Assembly: GCA_030674185.1 (NCBI GenBank)
Contig: CM060312.1
Location: 67,623,237-67,687,236, forward strand
Direction of reading: 5' to 3'
Length of the DNA: 64,000 nt
Source: Monoplex corrugatus
Lineage: Eukaryota; Mollusca; Gastropoda; Littorinimorpha; Ranellidae
Below are positions 10,610 to 22,835 of the stretch, one piece after another (positions within the stretch are counted from its first letter, which is position 1; the number at the start of each line of letters is the position of its first letter). A model generated the notes under the pieces. That model saw only the letters and a program-made list of their open reading frames with translations, ran no database searches and was not told where the DNA came from. A program made the translations under genes and the position numbers.

Positions 10610-10836
10610 CCAGACCTAAGGACAAGCAAAACGACAATACACACACATACGCACTGCAAACGTGCGCGTGCACGCACACACACACACGCACGCATACACA
10701 AAAACACACACATCACTTCGTCTAATATCACTTTTATTAGTAAAAAGACGTTAAATCAAAGAACGAACGAACAACACACAAAAAACACATACACACCGTC
10801 TAATATCACTCTTATTTAACAGACGTTTAATCAACG

Positions 10837-10838
<2 letters not shown>

Positions 10839-10913
<75 letters not shown>

Positions 10914-10916
10914 AGA
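10839..10916. repeat. (GA)n microsatellite
   Basis: Nearly pure GA repeat. Flanked by two copies of a motif containing gtctaatatcac(t/t)tttatt (near 10719 and 10798). Confidence 0.95.
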
Positions 10917-11466
10917 ACAAAAACCAACACTTATCTTCTCTGCACTCTCTAAAACAGCCACACTCCAAACTGGGCACACAACACTTTTTCACAGCCTACA
11001 CGTTCGTATGCGAGAGGAATTTCAAAACATGCACAAACGCATGCACACACGTGCATACGTAGGCCAATTTACACACGCAAAAACGCACACAAAGACACAC
11101 ATATAATCTATACAGCGAACAATTTTAAATAAAACAAATGAACTTACTACCGTCAACTTTTTCGAAGTAAATCCACCATCAATAGTGCGTCTATTCTTGA
11201 TCAATGAATAGGCTATATGTGGTCAGTCACAAAATACACTGAACGCCTTCGTGAATTCGGACACTTCTGCTTTTTCGTGGTCAGATCTGGGAAGTTGCAA
11301 AAAATGTCCAGTTTTATTCAGACGTTTTCGTAGTTGCTTCAATATACTCGTTGATCGAACCGCTTGTTTTTCCAGTCACTCGCAATGTGTTCAGAAGATC
11401 GCAGTCACGCTAAACGTATTCTTCATGTTTGACTCGAGGAAACCCATGTCGTCACTGAAATCCCGT
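10917..11466. other. No gene seen
   Basis: Mixed sequence with CA/CG-rich patches. Short frames only. Confidence 0.4.
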
Positions 11467-11832
11467 AGAAATTGATCAAATTATGCATTTCATGCACACA
11501 TACGCACACACGCACGCACGCTGAATGCGTTTAAAAAGCACGTGCACGCGCTAAACAAGTAGACAATCATGTACAGGACGCATGCATGTAAACGCACGTA
11601 AGCACCGCACGTGCTGATCTGTAGACTGGAACGTAGGCCGAATATCACTGTTTTTAATTAATTAATTGTTGTTGTTGTTGTTTTGTTGTTGTTGTGTTAT
11701 TATTATTATTATTATTATCATTATTGTTATTATTATCATCATCATCATCATCATTGTTGTTGTTGTTATTATTATTATTAATGTCATCGTCGTCATCATC
11801 ATCATCATCAATGCTGTCGCCTTCGCCATCAT

Positions 11833-11863
<31 letters not shown>

Positions 11864-11953
11864 GTCGTCGTCGTCGTCGTCATCATCATCATCATCATCA
11901 TCACTATTATTATTACTATTATTATTATCATTAGAAATTGATCAAATTATACA

Positions 11954-12027
<74 letters not shown>

Positions 12028-12340
12028 GCACACACGCACGCACGCACGCTCAATACGTACACAATCATGTACAGGACGCATGCATGTGAATGCACGTAAG
12101 CACTGCAGGTACTGATCTGTAGACTGGAACGTAGGCCGAATATCACTGTTTTAATTTCCTTTATTATTATTGTTATTATTATTATTATTGTTATTATTAT
12201 TATTAATTATTATCATCATCATCATTATTATTATATTAGTAGTAGTAGTATTATCATCATTGTTGTTATTGTTTTTGTTGTTATCATCATCATCATCATT
12301 ATTTTTATCATCATCATTGTTATTATTATTGTTACTATTA
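11467..12340. repeat. Tandem duplication of about 470 bp with internal microsatellites
   Basis: The block gaaattgatcaaattatgca, then CA/CG repeats, then acaatcatgtacaggacgca, then ctgtagactggaacgtaggc, then gaatatcactgttttaatt, then (TTA/TCA)n occurs twice, starting near 11467 and 11934. The copies differ mainly in microsatellite length. Confidence 0.85.
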
Positions 12341-12344
12341 TTAT

Positions 12345-15300
12345 TGGGGTGTAGGGGGTTCTGGATAGAGGTAGTACCTTTGGTGTCTGGCTGCTGCACT
12401 CTACCCGGTAGGGGAGGGTGGACGGGCATCACTGGTCCTCATCCATCCTCTAAATCTCTCACGTGCTGGCTCCAAGCGCCACACCCCGGGACCTCGCCTC
12501 AGCATGCGTGCCAAACCACGTGAGGGCGTGATATGATATTATCACTGCATCGGGTAGATGGGACTCGTCAGCCCGGGAAGGCAGCCTGTCTAGTTTTCTC
12601 CGACTTCAAACCTCCGCTGCCTCGCGGCTACACCCATTCAAGGGAAAGGCTTCAGAAGTAAATCTCGAGGAAAAATCCGGAGTCGGAGTCCCTAAGGCAG
12701 TTCGCCGTTGTCTACAACCTCGTTCTGGCAACTCCTGCGTCGCCCCTGGTACCAGGCGTACAGGCCTCTGTCTTTCCCCTGGATTCTACTAGTGGCGAGG
12801 AGAGGGGGGATCTGCTGCATGGGCAACAGCTCGTCCTCCATATTCACTTGCCCAGGCCTGCACCTGGAGAGGTCACTCCAGCTTCGCTGATAACAGCATC
12901 GACACAACACGGAGAGTAGCAGATACCGGTTTTAAGCCTAGGCTTTTTTGGCGTAGAGCCGGGCGCCAGGGGTTACTCTCGACGGTGGGAGGAATCTTCG
13001 CATTCCATTGGGTAGCTACCGCCCGCCTCAAGCTGGGCAGCCCCCAGTCAGTAAGGTGTTACCCCGCCACAACCTGTTTGCTCCAATGGGTGCTTGGAGC
13101 TTAGGGGAAACTTGACAGGCAGGTTGTAAATACCAGGCACCAGGCAACACAAAGAAGAAAAAGAAGATGCCAGCTCTTCTGATATCAAGCTGGAATGTAA
13201 GGAATGTGTCCTGGTTTTGACAGCGACCTACAGCTGTTAGACGACATACGGAAGACGGCCGTGATAGACAGGGAGCTTCAGCGACTCAACATCGACATCG
13301 CTGCATTACAGGAGACAAGGCTACCTGGGGACGGATCACTGCGTGAGAAGAACTACACGATTCTACTGGCAGGGAAGAACCCAGAGGAGCCACGTATTCA
13401 TGGTGTGGGCTTCGCTGTAAAGAACTCTCTCCTAGCAACTGTAGAGCTCCCCACGGGAGGTACGGAGAGACTGCTCACTCTGAAAATGACGACCAGTTCA
13501 GGCACAGTCAACTTCATCTGTGCCTATGCCCCAACATTAAGCTCCTCACCCGACGTCAAGGACCAGTTCTATGAGGCCCTGGATGCTGTTGTCAGAGGAG
13601 TTCCCAGCAAGGAAGGTCTCTTCATATTGGGAGACCTGAACGCACGCGTAGGTGCTGATTTTGAGACCTGGCCAACCAGCATTGGACATCATGGTGTTGG
13701 GAAGCAAAATGAGAACGGTCAAAGACTCCTGAAACTTTGCTCTTACCACAAGCTGGCCATCACCAACACCTTCAACAATAAGGAGAAGCACAAGGTGTCA
13801 TGGCGCCACCCCAGATCCCACCACTGACATCAGCTCGACCTCGTCTTAACAAGGAGGTCGGACCTTAACAACGTCCTCAACACGAGGAGTTTCCACAGCG
13901 CTGATTGCGACACAGACCACACCCTGGTACGCAGCAAGATCACGCTTCTACCCAGAAGACTGCACCACTCAAAGAAGAAAGGTCGATTGATGCCTGTCGC
14001 ACGTCCGATCCGACTAAGACCGGGGAGTTTGTAGAAACCCTGAATGAAGCGTTCAAGAGTGCTCAGAGATCCAAAACGCTGAGGAAAAGTGGAATCACGT
14101 GAAGGACACAATCTATCAGTCCGCCCTGAGTATATTTGGGAAAAAAAACGAAAGAATCCCGACTGGTTTGAGGCAAACTGGCAGGAAATGGAACCAGTGG
14201 TGGAAGCGAAACGCAAGGCTTTACTTGCGTATAAAAACAACAATATCCAAACTACTCGTGATGCTTACAGAGCTGCCCGCAGCAAGGCCCAACAAATTGC
14301 TCGGCGATGCGCCAACGACTATTGGCTACAGTTAAGCTCAAGTATTCAGCAGTCAGCAGATTCAGGCAACACTGGCAGCATGTACGCTGGCATCAAACAA
14401 GCGACTGGTCCAGCAGCCTCCAAGTCAGCTCCCCTTAAGTCCAAAGCAGGAGAGAGCATCACAGACTCAGCAAAGCAGATGGAGAGATGGGTAGAGCACT
14501 ACCTGGAGCTGTACTCCACGCAGAACTCTGTCACCGATGCTGCCCTGAATGCCATTGAGGACTTGCCTGTCATGGAGGAGTTGGATGCTGAGCCAAGCCT
14601 TGAAGAACTAAGCAAGGCGATTGACGGTTTGGCGACGGGAAAAGCCCCTGGTGAAGACGGAATACCTCCAGAGGTCATCAAGTGCGGGAAGCCTGCTCTT
14701 CTCAACGAGCTGCATGAACTTTTGCGCATGTGCTGGAAGGAAGGCTTCATTCCGAGAGACATGAGAGACGCCAGGATAGTGACTCTATATAAGAACAAGG
14801 GCGACCGCAGTGATTGTAATAATTATCGCGGAATCTCACTCCTCAGCATTGTTGGGAAAGCATTCGCCAGAGTCGTCTTAACCCGTCTTCAGAGGCTGGC
14901 AGCTCGCATCTACCCTGAGTCCCAGTGCGGCTTCAGGGCCGGAAGATCGACCATCGACATGATCTTCTCTGTCCGGCAACTACAGGAAAAGTGCCGCGAG
15001 CAGCACATGCCCCTTTGCCTCGCCTTCATTGATCTCACGAAAGCGTTTGACCTGGTCAGTCTGAGTGGTCTTTTCATGCTTTTGAAGAAAATCGGCTGCC
15101 CCCCAAGACTATCAGCTGTCATCAAGTCTTTCCACGAGGATATGCATAGCACTGTGTGCTATAATGGTGCCACATCAGAGCCTTTTAGAATCAGCAGCGG
15201 AGTGAAACAGGGATGTGTTTTGGCCCCAACTCTGTTCGGGATCTTCTTCTCGATGTTGCTGACCTATGCCTTCTGCAGATCTGAAGAAGGGGTATATCTT

Positions 15301-16320
15301 CATACAAGGACCGATGGGAAGCTCTTCAACATTGCCAGGCTTCGTTCCAAAACCAAGGTGGAAAAGAAGACCATCAGAGAAGCTCTCTTTGCAGATGATG
15401 CTGCGCTGGCTTCCCACAGTGAACAAGATCTCTAGAGGCTCGTTGATCGCTTCGCCCACGCTTGCAGAGAGTTTGGTCTGACAATCAACTTGAAGAAAAC
15501 TGAGATCTTAGGCCAAGGCTGTGAAGAACCACCATCTCTACACATTGGAGACTACGACCTCAATACTGTCCACAAAGTTCAGTACTTGGGGTCCACCATA
15601 AGTGACAACCTCTCTCTGGACGCTGAAATCAGCGCCAGAATTGCAAAGGCCTCATCTGTTATGGCTAAACTGAACAAGCGGGTCTGGTCCAATAGCAGTC
15701 TCACTGCGAACACCAAAATGCAGGTGTACAGAGCATAATATGTGTTGAGCCTGGACCACATACGCCAGCCAAGAAAAGAGGCTCAACATATTCCATCTCC
15801 GCTGCTTGCAACGCATCCTCGGCATCCAATGGCAAGACAAGGTGACCAACACAGAGGTCCTCCGTCGTGCGGGCCTACAGACCATCTTTGCCCTTCTAAG
15901 CCAACGCCGACTACGCTGGCTTGGCCATGTGCGTCGAATAGAGGATGGACTCATACCAAAAGACGTTCTCTACGGCGAACTGGCAAACCGGAAGCGGACT
16001 CCAGGACGCCCACAGCTACGCTTTGTAGACGCATGCAAAAGGGACCTTAGAAGCTCAGGGATTGACCCAGGCTCTCGGGAGACTCTGGCGGAAGACAGGG
16101 CAGCGTGGCGGACAGCCGTTCAGCAAGGCGTTGTGAATGCGGAGAGGAGGAGAGCAGAAAGCGCAGATGAGAAAAGGGCTCTTCGCAAGCAACGTTCCAG
16201 AAACCAGACAACAGCGACTCAATTAGTATGTGGCAGATGTGACAGAGATTGCCACTCAAGAATCGGCCTGCACAGCCACAGCAGAAAGTGCACGTCATGA
16301 CCACAACGCCTCCTGGTGCA
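12345..16320 (+). mobile_element. RTE/jockey-like non-LTR retrotransposon, near full length
   Basis: GC-richer than its surroundings. A leader of about 800 bp (12345-13160) precedes an endonuclease-reverse transcriptase coding region to about 16300, then a short 3-prime UTR ending in trinucleotide repeats (acgacgact, attattatt) near 16350-16380. The copy is damaged throughout. I could not define a target duplication. Confidence 0.85.
13167..16300 (+). pseudogene. LINE endonuclease-reverse transcriptase ORF, multiply broken
   Basis: The start at 13167 (MPALLISSWNVRN) has an endonuclease-like SWNVR motif, followed by a frame change. Endonuclease blocks follow: ALQETRLPGDGS, FICAYAPTL, LFILGDLNARVGAD and SADCDTDHTLV. 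Reverse transcriptase covers about 14600-15430: CNNYRGISLLSIVGKAFARV, SQCGFRAGRSTIDM, AFIDLTKAFDLVS, GVKQGCVLAPTLFG and LFADDAAL. Downstream are QYLGSTISDNLSL, RRLRWLGHVRRIEDGLIPKD, and a C-terminal zinc-finger-like CGRCDRDCHSRIGLHSHSRK. Lesions seen: shifts near 13200, 13975, 14085, 14145 and 15745, and stops at 13825, 15433 and 15736. It would copy the element by target-primed reverse transcription if intact. Clade assignment is provisional. Confidence 0.88.
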
Positions 16321-16640
16321 GACTGTCATCTCCTGAGATGTAAAGAGGCCGACGACGACTATTATTATTATTATTGCTGTTGTTATCATCATCATCAGTG
16401 TTATTACTATCATTTTTTAAGCCTCTTTGATCTTGATCCTGGTACCTTCCAAACTTATGCTTTCGCCAGCCCCCAAACGTGCACATCATTGGACCGAATT
16501 TGGTTAAGGATCCATCATAAAGAGCGGAGTACATCTGATTCACACATTTGACAAGTTTCTCACAGACAGACAGACATACACACACCTCCAGTCGACTTGA
16601 AATTATCTTCCTTTTAGGTCTAAAATTGTTCACCAGAGAT

Positions 16641-16850
<210 letters not shown>

Positions 16851-16902
16851 ACTGAAATGTCTTTTGTTGGATGGAGCACCACATATGATTTTCCTGATGA
16901 TT

Positions 16903-16941
16903 TGTCTCAGGTTAGCTGTGCTCATTGTAGCTACCTGGTGG
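16903..16941 (+). repeat. Left 39-bp target-site duplication
   Basis: Begins tgtctcaggttagctgtgct and is identical over 39 bases to 18429-18467. It brackets the truncated LINE exactly. Confidence 0.92.
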
Positions 16942-18428
16942 CTACCCGGAATCACAGTGTGGTTTTCGAGCAGAGAGATCCACGGTAGACATGGTCTTTT
17001 CCCTTCGCCAAATCCAGGAGAAGTGCAGAGAGCAGCGGATGCCCTGTATGTGGCATTCATTGACCTCACCAAGGCCTTTGACCTAGTCAGCCGAGATGGC
17101 CTTTTCAGGGCTCTCTGAAAAATCGGCTGCCCCCCCAAACTGCACAGCTTAATTGAGTCCTTCCACTCCAACATGAAAAGGACGGTGCAGTTCAATGGAA
17201 ACCTCTCCAAGCCCTTCGACGTACGCAGCGCTGTGAAACAAGGCTGCGTCCTGGCCCCAACCCTCTTTGGAATCTTCTTCGCTCTCCTCTTGAGGTATGC
17301 GTTCAGCACAGCGCAAGAAGGGATCTACATGCGGACCAGATCAGATGGCAGACTCTTCAACCTCGCCCGCCTTAGAGCAAGGACAAAGGTCCGTGAAGCC
17401 CACATCAGAGACATGCTATTTGCCGACGATGCCGCAGTTGTGACCCATACTCAGCGGGACTTGCAGTCACTAATGGACCGCTTCTCCCAGGCCTGCAAAG
17501 ATTTTGGTCTGACCATCAGTCTTAAGAAGACAAACGTCCTGGGCCAAGGCACGCCATCTCCACCAGCCATCACCATTGATGACTACGAGCTTGAAGCCAT
17601 CCATCAACTCACATATCTTGGGTCCACTATCACCGATAACCTCTCCCTTGACACAGAGATGAACAAGAGGATCGGGAAGGCAGCCACAACGCTAGCCCGC
17701 CTCACACAAAGGGTGTGGACAAATCCCAAGCTGACCACGAAGACAAAGATGGCTGTATACAACGCCTGAGTCCTCAGCACCTTGCTGTATGGCAGCGAGG
17801 CGTGGACCACGCATGCTCATCAGGAGAAAAGGCTCAATACCTTCTACTTGAGAAGCCTACAGCGCATACTCGGCATTTCCTGGCAAGACAAGGTGACCAA
17901 CACCGAAGTCCTGACCCGTGCTGGCCTCCCAACCATGCATACCATGCTGAGACAGCGTCGGCTGCGCTGGTTGGGCCACGTTCGCCGCATGGAAGATGGT
18001 CGCATCCCAAAAGACATCCTGTATGGTGAGCTTGCCACAGGGCAGAGAAACATTGGCCGCCCACAGCTGAGATACAAGGACGTTTGCAAACGTGACATGA
18101 AGGCGCATGAGATCAACACTGAGTCCTGGGAGGACCTCGCAGACGACCGCAACAGCTGGAGAACCACTCTCAAGAAACAGCTGCGGATTGATGAGGACAA
18201 ACTGTCAGCTGCTGCAGCAGAAAAGCGAGTTCGCAGAAAAGGGATGACAGCCAACAGACCAGCATCAGCATACACATGCGACCGCTGCGACAGAGACTGC
18301 CTCTCTCGCATTGGTCTCTACAGTCACAGGCGACGCTGCTTGGACCAAGCAGACAGCCCATCTAGACACTAGAACGGATGTACTTTGTCCATGGTCAGCC
18401 ATGACCGAGGGGGGCCTACCTACCTACC
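16942..18428 (+). mobile_element. 5-prime truncated RTE/jockey-like LINE
   Basis: The element starts abruptly inside the RT domain (codons for PESQCGF) right after the left target duplication. It ends in a short (TACC)n tail right before the right duplication. Truncation, a microsatellite tail and a long duplication together are the signature of target-primed reverse transcription. It belongs to the same family as 12345-16320 but is a different, less damaged copy. Confidence 0.92.
16945..18372 (+). pseudogene. LINE reverse transcriptase C-terminal half
   Basis: From CGFRAERSTVDMVFSLRQIQ through AFIDLTKAFDLVS, VKQGCVLAPTLFG, LFADDAAVVTH, TYLGSTITDNLSL, RRLRWLGHVRRMEDGRIPKD to a zinc-finger-like CDRCDRDCLSRIGLYSHRRR and the stop near 18370. 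One base is missing near 17043. In-frame TGA codons occur at 17116 and 17767. It is otherwise open, so the copy is young relative to the upstream one. Confidence 0.9.
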
Positions 18429-18467
18429 TGTCTCAGGTTAGCTGTGCTCATTGTAGCTACCTGGTGG
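18429..18467 (+). repeat. Right 39-bp target-site duplication
   Basis: Identical to 16903-16941; sequence diverges on both sides. Confidence 0.92.
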
Positions 18468-19069
18468 TGGTCATTGACATCAAAGTCTGTGCACTCTCTC
18501 ATCGTGTCGCCAATCTTTTTTTTTTTTTTTTTTCTTTTTCCTTTCTTCTTTTTTTTCTTTTCTTTTCTTTTTTTCTTCTTCTTCTTTTTTTTTTTTTTAG
18601 TGTTTAAAACTATTGTTCAGATTGACTGAAATCGAACCATCTCTCTGTCTGTCTGTCTGACTGTCTGTCTGTCTCCTCCCCCTACCTCATTGTCAGCTGC
18701 AAGTGCGTGCGTGTGTACAAGCACGCGGGATATGTGTGTGTATATGTGTGTGTGCGTGTGCGTGTGTGTGTGTGTGTATGCGTGTGCACGTGTGCGTGTG
18801 CGGGAGTGAGTGTATGTGTTAAGTTTAATCCACAAACCAGATTGAACATATGATCAATTTTGCTAATTTGAGGGGGGAAAGAACGCACAAAATGCTGGAT
18901 ACAGCAACACGAACATTTGAAAGTCTGCAGTAGATATGGCAGGTATAAACAAGTCAGGTACAAACAATTTAGCTGATAACTATTTTTCGATCGTTTGGAT
19001 TCGAATATGCATCGTGGAAGCCATAAGACAATTTAGAATTGCTAGCTGTAAACTTTGTTGTTTGTCGAC
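18468..19069. other. No gene; T-rich and TG-rich repeats
   Basis: Poly-T/CT tract at 18516-18600, tctg repeats near 18640-18675, TG/CG-rich repeats at 18705-18810. Nothing coding. Confidence 0.6.
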
Positions 19070-19445
19070 CAGTCGCCATGGTGTAGTGGTTAACGCAACA
19101 GGCTACTGACTGGAAGATTGTGGGTTCGATTCTCCGTCAGTCCGTTCAAAACTATATCATTGAGGGATTTTTCGGCTCTAACCGGCTCCTATCTAGAGTT
19201 GGGCGTGCTGCGGGCTCATTGGGAAGACTGGGACCACATAGTCGAGTCTCATCCACTTCACGGATGCGTCATTGAGGGTGTTATTCAAATCTTCTGACCA
19301 GCACCGCAGGGTGTCTGTATCTCTCGGGCCTGGTTGACGCCTGGATATATTAAGATAGTAAGCTAGAGTTCAACCCTGTCATGCAGTCTCAATCCTAGAT
19401 GGAACTCCATATAGCATCATGATTATCATCCTCATCGACATCATC
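19070..19445 (+). mobile_element. tRNA-derived SINE (family B), best copy
   Basis: The head has an A-box-like tggtgtagtggtta at 19079-19092 and a B-box-like gggttcgattc at 19122-19132, as in a tRNA promoter for RNA polymerase III. The body (ctccta, ttgggaagactgggacc, gtgttattcaaatcttctg) recurs at 33.9 and 46.8 kb and at 2.5 kb on the other strand. It ends in a cat/atc trinucleotide-rich tail. It lacks a full tRNA fold. Confidence 0.85.
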
Positions 19446-19558
19446 GTCATCGCATTACAAAAACTGTCAGCTTCTGTGGCCATTAAGGTGGCGAAAATGG
19501 GACGAAAAAAGAAAAGGAACGGTGAGCACAAAGGAAACCTCCCTGAGTGCAATGATCC

Positions 19559-19561
<3 letters not shown>

Positions 19562-19598
<37 letters not shown>
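19562..19598. repeat. (CA)n microsatellite
   Basis: About 18 CA units. Confidence 0.9.
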
Positions 19599-19699
19599 TG
19601 TTGTTTGTCCAGTTGAGAAGCCAGGCAGGCAACAGCTTCATCATGGTTTTGAATGTGTGATACAGTCACAGTTTGGTCAGGATCTGTTGTACTGGGTTT

Positions 19700-19955
19700 T
19701 GTTCATCATCATCATCATCATGTGCCCGACCACATGGCGTTGCCGATCATGGAGTTCCAGAAGAATCTATCTTTTGTCGTTGCTAGTAGGCCTACATCTC
19801 CCACCCTCTCTGTGTCTTCAACCACTCGTGCTCCTTTTCCATTCTGTTTTCCTGTTGTGACTAAGTGCTCAAATTTCGCTTGCCTCATAAAATGTCCTAT
19901 AAATGTTGCTTGTCTTTTCCTGATCTTCTTCATTAATACCATGCCACAGATCAAC
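19700..19955 (-). mobile_element. LINE-tail repeat, copy
   Basis: The minus strand reads KIRKRQATFIGHFMRQ, then EHLVTTGK, ending in (GAT)n on that strand (catcatcat at 19706). It is the C-terminal end of an RT-encoding element and matches the copies at 36.5, 37.9 and 47.0 kb. Confidence 0.75.
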
Positions 19956-20280
19956 TTTCATTCGAAAAAGAAGTTGCTCAGATCTACTACGTATGAAATT
20001 TCAGAACAGGTCCCTTCAACGTAAATGCCATACACATTGTTGGGTATCTAGATCTAGAAACATATTTATCCAGGACAAAAAGACTGATGCAATATCAAGC
20101 CCTGCAGAACGATTTCTTAAGTAGCCAGCCATGCTAAGCATTATTCATTATAATAATAATAATAATAATTACAATATTTATATAGCGCAAAATCTTGATA
20201 AAATCAAATCTAAGCGCTGAAACACACACACGCACGCACGCACAGACACGCACGCACGCACGCACACACACGCACCCACG

Positions 20281-20345
<65 letters not shown>

Positions 20346-20475
20346 CTATAAATGGGGAGAAAGAATAAAAACAATGGAAAATTATAGAGAGCATATTATA
20401 TACAATTATATATTGCAATGTGATTCCCCTCCGAGTGGAGACAGGCTGCAGAGGGGATTGAGTGAAGTCAGAATT

Positions 20476-22800
20476 TTATGCAGAGGAGAAAAGGTGAGTT
20501 TTGAGAGCGGACTTGAAGGAGACAAAAGTAGGTTGCTGACGGACTGAGAGAGGAAGTTTGTTCCAGGAGAGCGGACCAGAAACAGAGAAGGCTCGTGGAC
20601 CATAGGTATTGAGCTTAGTGCGTGGGAAGCGAAAAGTCAGAGGATCGGAGGCAGAGCGGAGGGTACGTGAGGGAACATAGATCTCAAGTAGGCTTGACAG
20701 GTAATCGGGGGCTGCGTTATTGAGGCTTTTGTAGCACATGGTGTCTAGTTTGTACTGTATGCGCTTTGATACAGGGAGCCAGTGAAGTTGTGCCAGGAGA
20801 GGAGATATGTGGTCAGCTTTTTTCTTTTTGAGTACAAGGCGTGCAGCATTGTTTTGAATGCGCTGTAGGATGTGAGTGGTGGAGGCAGGAAGACCGGACA
20901 GGAGTGAATTGCAATAGTCAATGCGAGACATTATGAAGAAGAGAACGAGTTTTGCAGTTGTTTCGACAGAGAGATACTTCCTGATCAGGCTTATACGATG
21001 GAGGTGATAGTAGCAAGATCTGGCAGTTTGAGAAACAAAGTTGTTCATGGAGAGGGTAGAGTCAATGCAGACACCAAGTTTTTTAGCTGAATCAGAAATT
21101 GGGACTGATGTGTTACATAATGGGAGAGAAAGAGGAGGCAGCTGAGAAAGTTTCTGACGGGTGCCAATGAGGATACCTTCTGTCTTGTCATCATTTAGCT
21201 GAAGTTTGTTGTATGTCATCCAATTTTTAATGTCCGAATAACACTCAGTGGTGCGAATCAGGAGGCGCTGTATATTGTCAGGTGAGTCACTGTCTTGAAG
21301 TTGGGTGTCATCAGCATAGAAGTAGTGTTTTATAGAGTAGGAGTTGATGATGGTGGACAGGGGGGAGGTGTAAAGAGTGAAAAGAACAGGGCCAAGGACA
21401 GATCCTTGTGGAACACCACAGGTCAGGTATGCAGGTTGAGAGTAAGTGCCATTAATGAGAACAGTTTGTTTTCTGTTTGATAGATATGAAGTGAACCAGG
21501 AGAGAGCAATGTCAGAGATGCCAAAAGTATGATGAAGTCTAGAAAGGAGAATACCATGATCAATGGTATCAAAGGCTGCAGACAGATCAAGGAGTGTGAG
21601 GAGAGAGACTTTGCCAGTATCAGTTGGAAGGAGGAGATTGTTGAGAATGTGTAGCAAGGCAGTTTCAGTGCTATGGCACTGGCGGTAGGCTGACTGGAAA
21701 GGATTGAGGAGATTGTTGGCAGACAGGTGAGAGTTCAGTTGGTTGAGGACAACTTTTTCAAGCAGTTTTGACAAGAAAGAGAGATTAGAGATAGGCCGGT
21801 AATTTTTCAGTTCATTTGGGTCTAAATTGAATTTCTTGAGGAGAGGGTGAACAATAGCAGACTTGAAAGAATCTGGGACAGTTCCAGTTTGGAGAGAAGT
21901 GTTGATGATGTCAGTGATGAATGGGAGGAGCGTAGGGAGACAGTCAGAGTAGAGAGAACCTGGAAGAGGATCCAGTTCGCAGGTTTTGAACGACATGGAT
22001 CTGATTGTGTTGAGAATTTCTTCTTGTGAGACTGGGGTAAAAGTAGTAAGAGGTGTGCCAGAGAAGGAAGGGTCAGGTGGGCATGGTTGACAGGGTGTCC
22101 TGTCAAGCCTGTCACGAAGAGTTTGTATTTTGGTGGTGAAATACTTGGAGAACACAGATGGGAGTTCTTCATTTGTGTGTTTTGTTGGGAGAGGTAAATC
22201 TTTTCGTGTGCCAAGGAGATGATTCATGGTTGTAAAGAGTTCTTTTGAAGAAGAGCCATTCAGGATTTTGGTTTGGAAATAGCTTGTTTTTGAAGATGCA
22301 ATGAGGGTGGATACTTTTGTTTTAGAGGCTTGGAAAAGTTGCCTATGTACAGTGAGTTTGGATTTGCGCCAGCGGCGCTCTGCTCTGCGGCGGGCACGTT
22401 TTGCACAGGCAATCTCATGAGTGAGCCAGGGGGTAGGGGGGCGGTCAGGTAAAAGACGGGTTGTGGCTGGAGCATGAGTGTCCAGAAGATGGTGGAGAGT
22501 AGTGTAGAATTCATCGGCAAGGTTATGTGACTTTTCAGAAAGGAGACGGAAGGCATCAGATGAAAATGTGGAGAGGTCGATAGATTTGAGATTGCGTCGA
22601 GTCACTGTGCGCATGGTACGGGAAGGAGGAGGAATGTCAAGAGAACAGAGAATTGCAGAGTGGTCAGATGGAAGGGCTGAAGTTAGACGGGTAGAAAGAA
22701 CTAAGCAGTTATCAGTAGCTGAATTGTGGTGATCACGAGAAATGATCCAGTCAAGAATGTGACCTTTTTGATGGGTTGGTTCAGAAATGTGTTGAGTCAA
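20476..22800 (-). CDS. CR1-like reverse transcriptase ORF, open over 774 codons
   Basis: The frame opens in the end of the endonuclease domain (HILDWIISRD, ALPSDHSAILCSL). RT motifs follow: KNYRPISNLSFLSKLLEKVV, NPFQSAYRQCHSTETALLHI, LLDLSAAFDTIDHGILLSRL, GVPQGSVLGPVLFTLYTSPL and the active-site HYFYADDTQLQ. The C-terminal region includes RIDYCNSLLSGLP, AARLVLKKKKADHISPLLAQ, LHWLPVSKRIQYKLDTMCYK and PLSWNKLPLSVRQ, typical of CR1-type proteins. It ends near LFSSA. The endonuclease start is in another frame upstream (a shift near 22835), so the full ORF2 is broken although this part is uninterrupted. In-frame RT with no stop suggests recent activity. Confidence 0.9.
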   Translation of the reverse strand: MTQHISEPTHQKGHILDWIISRDHHNSATDNCLVLSTRLTSALPSDHSAILCSLDIPPPSRTMRTVTRRNLKSIDLSTFSSDAFRLLSEKSHNLADEFYTTLHHLLDTHAPATTRLLPDRPPTPWLTHEIACAKRARRRAERRWRKSKLTVHRQLFQASKTKVSTLIASSKTSYFQTKILNGSSSKELFTTMNHLLGTRKDLPLPTKHTNEELPSVFSKYFTTKIQTLRDRLDRTPCQPCPPDPSFSGTPLTTFTPVSQEEILNTIRSMSFKTCELDPLPGSLYSDCLPTLLPFITDIINTSLQTGTVPDSFKSAIVHPLLKKFNLDPNELKNYRPISNLSFLSKLLEKVVLNQLNSHLSANNLLNPFQSAYRQCHSTETALLHILNNLLLPTDTGKVSLLTLLDLSAAFDTIDHGILLSRLHHTFGISDIALSWFTSYLSNRKQTVLINGTYSQPAYLTCGVPQGSVLGPVLFTLYTSPLSTIINSYSIKHYFYADDTQLQDSDSPDNIQRLLIRTTECYSDIKNWMTYNKLQLNDDKTEGILIGTRQKLSQLPPLSLPLCNTSVPISDSAKKLGVCIDSTLSMNNFVSQTARSCYYHLHRISLIRKYLSVETTAKLVLFFIMSRIDYCNSLLSGLPASTTHILQRIQNNAARLVLKKKKADHISPLLAQLHWLPVSKRIQYKLDTMCYKSLNNAAPDYLSSLLEIYVPSRTLRSASDPLTFRFPRTKLNTYGPRAFSVSGPLSWNKLPLSVRQQPTFVSFKSALKTHLFSSA

Positions 22801-22835
22801 ATTGTGATTGGACAGAGAGTTGATGATATGTCTTG

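Noticed and set aside
19075..19140. A functional tRNA gene
   Set aside because: A and B boxes are present but the arms do not fold as a full tRNA, and the sequence continues into a repeated body; it is a SINE head.
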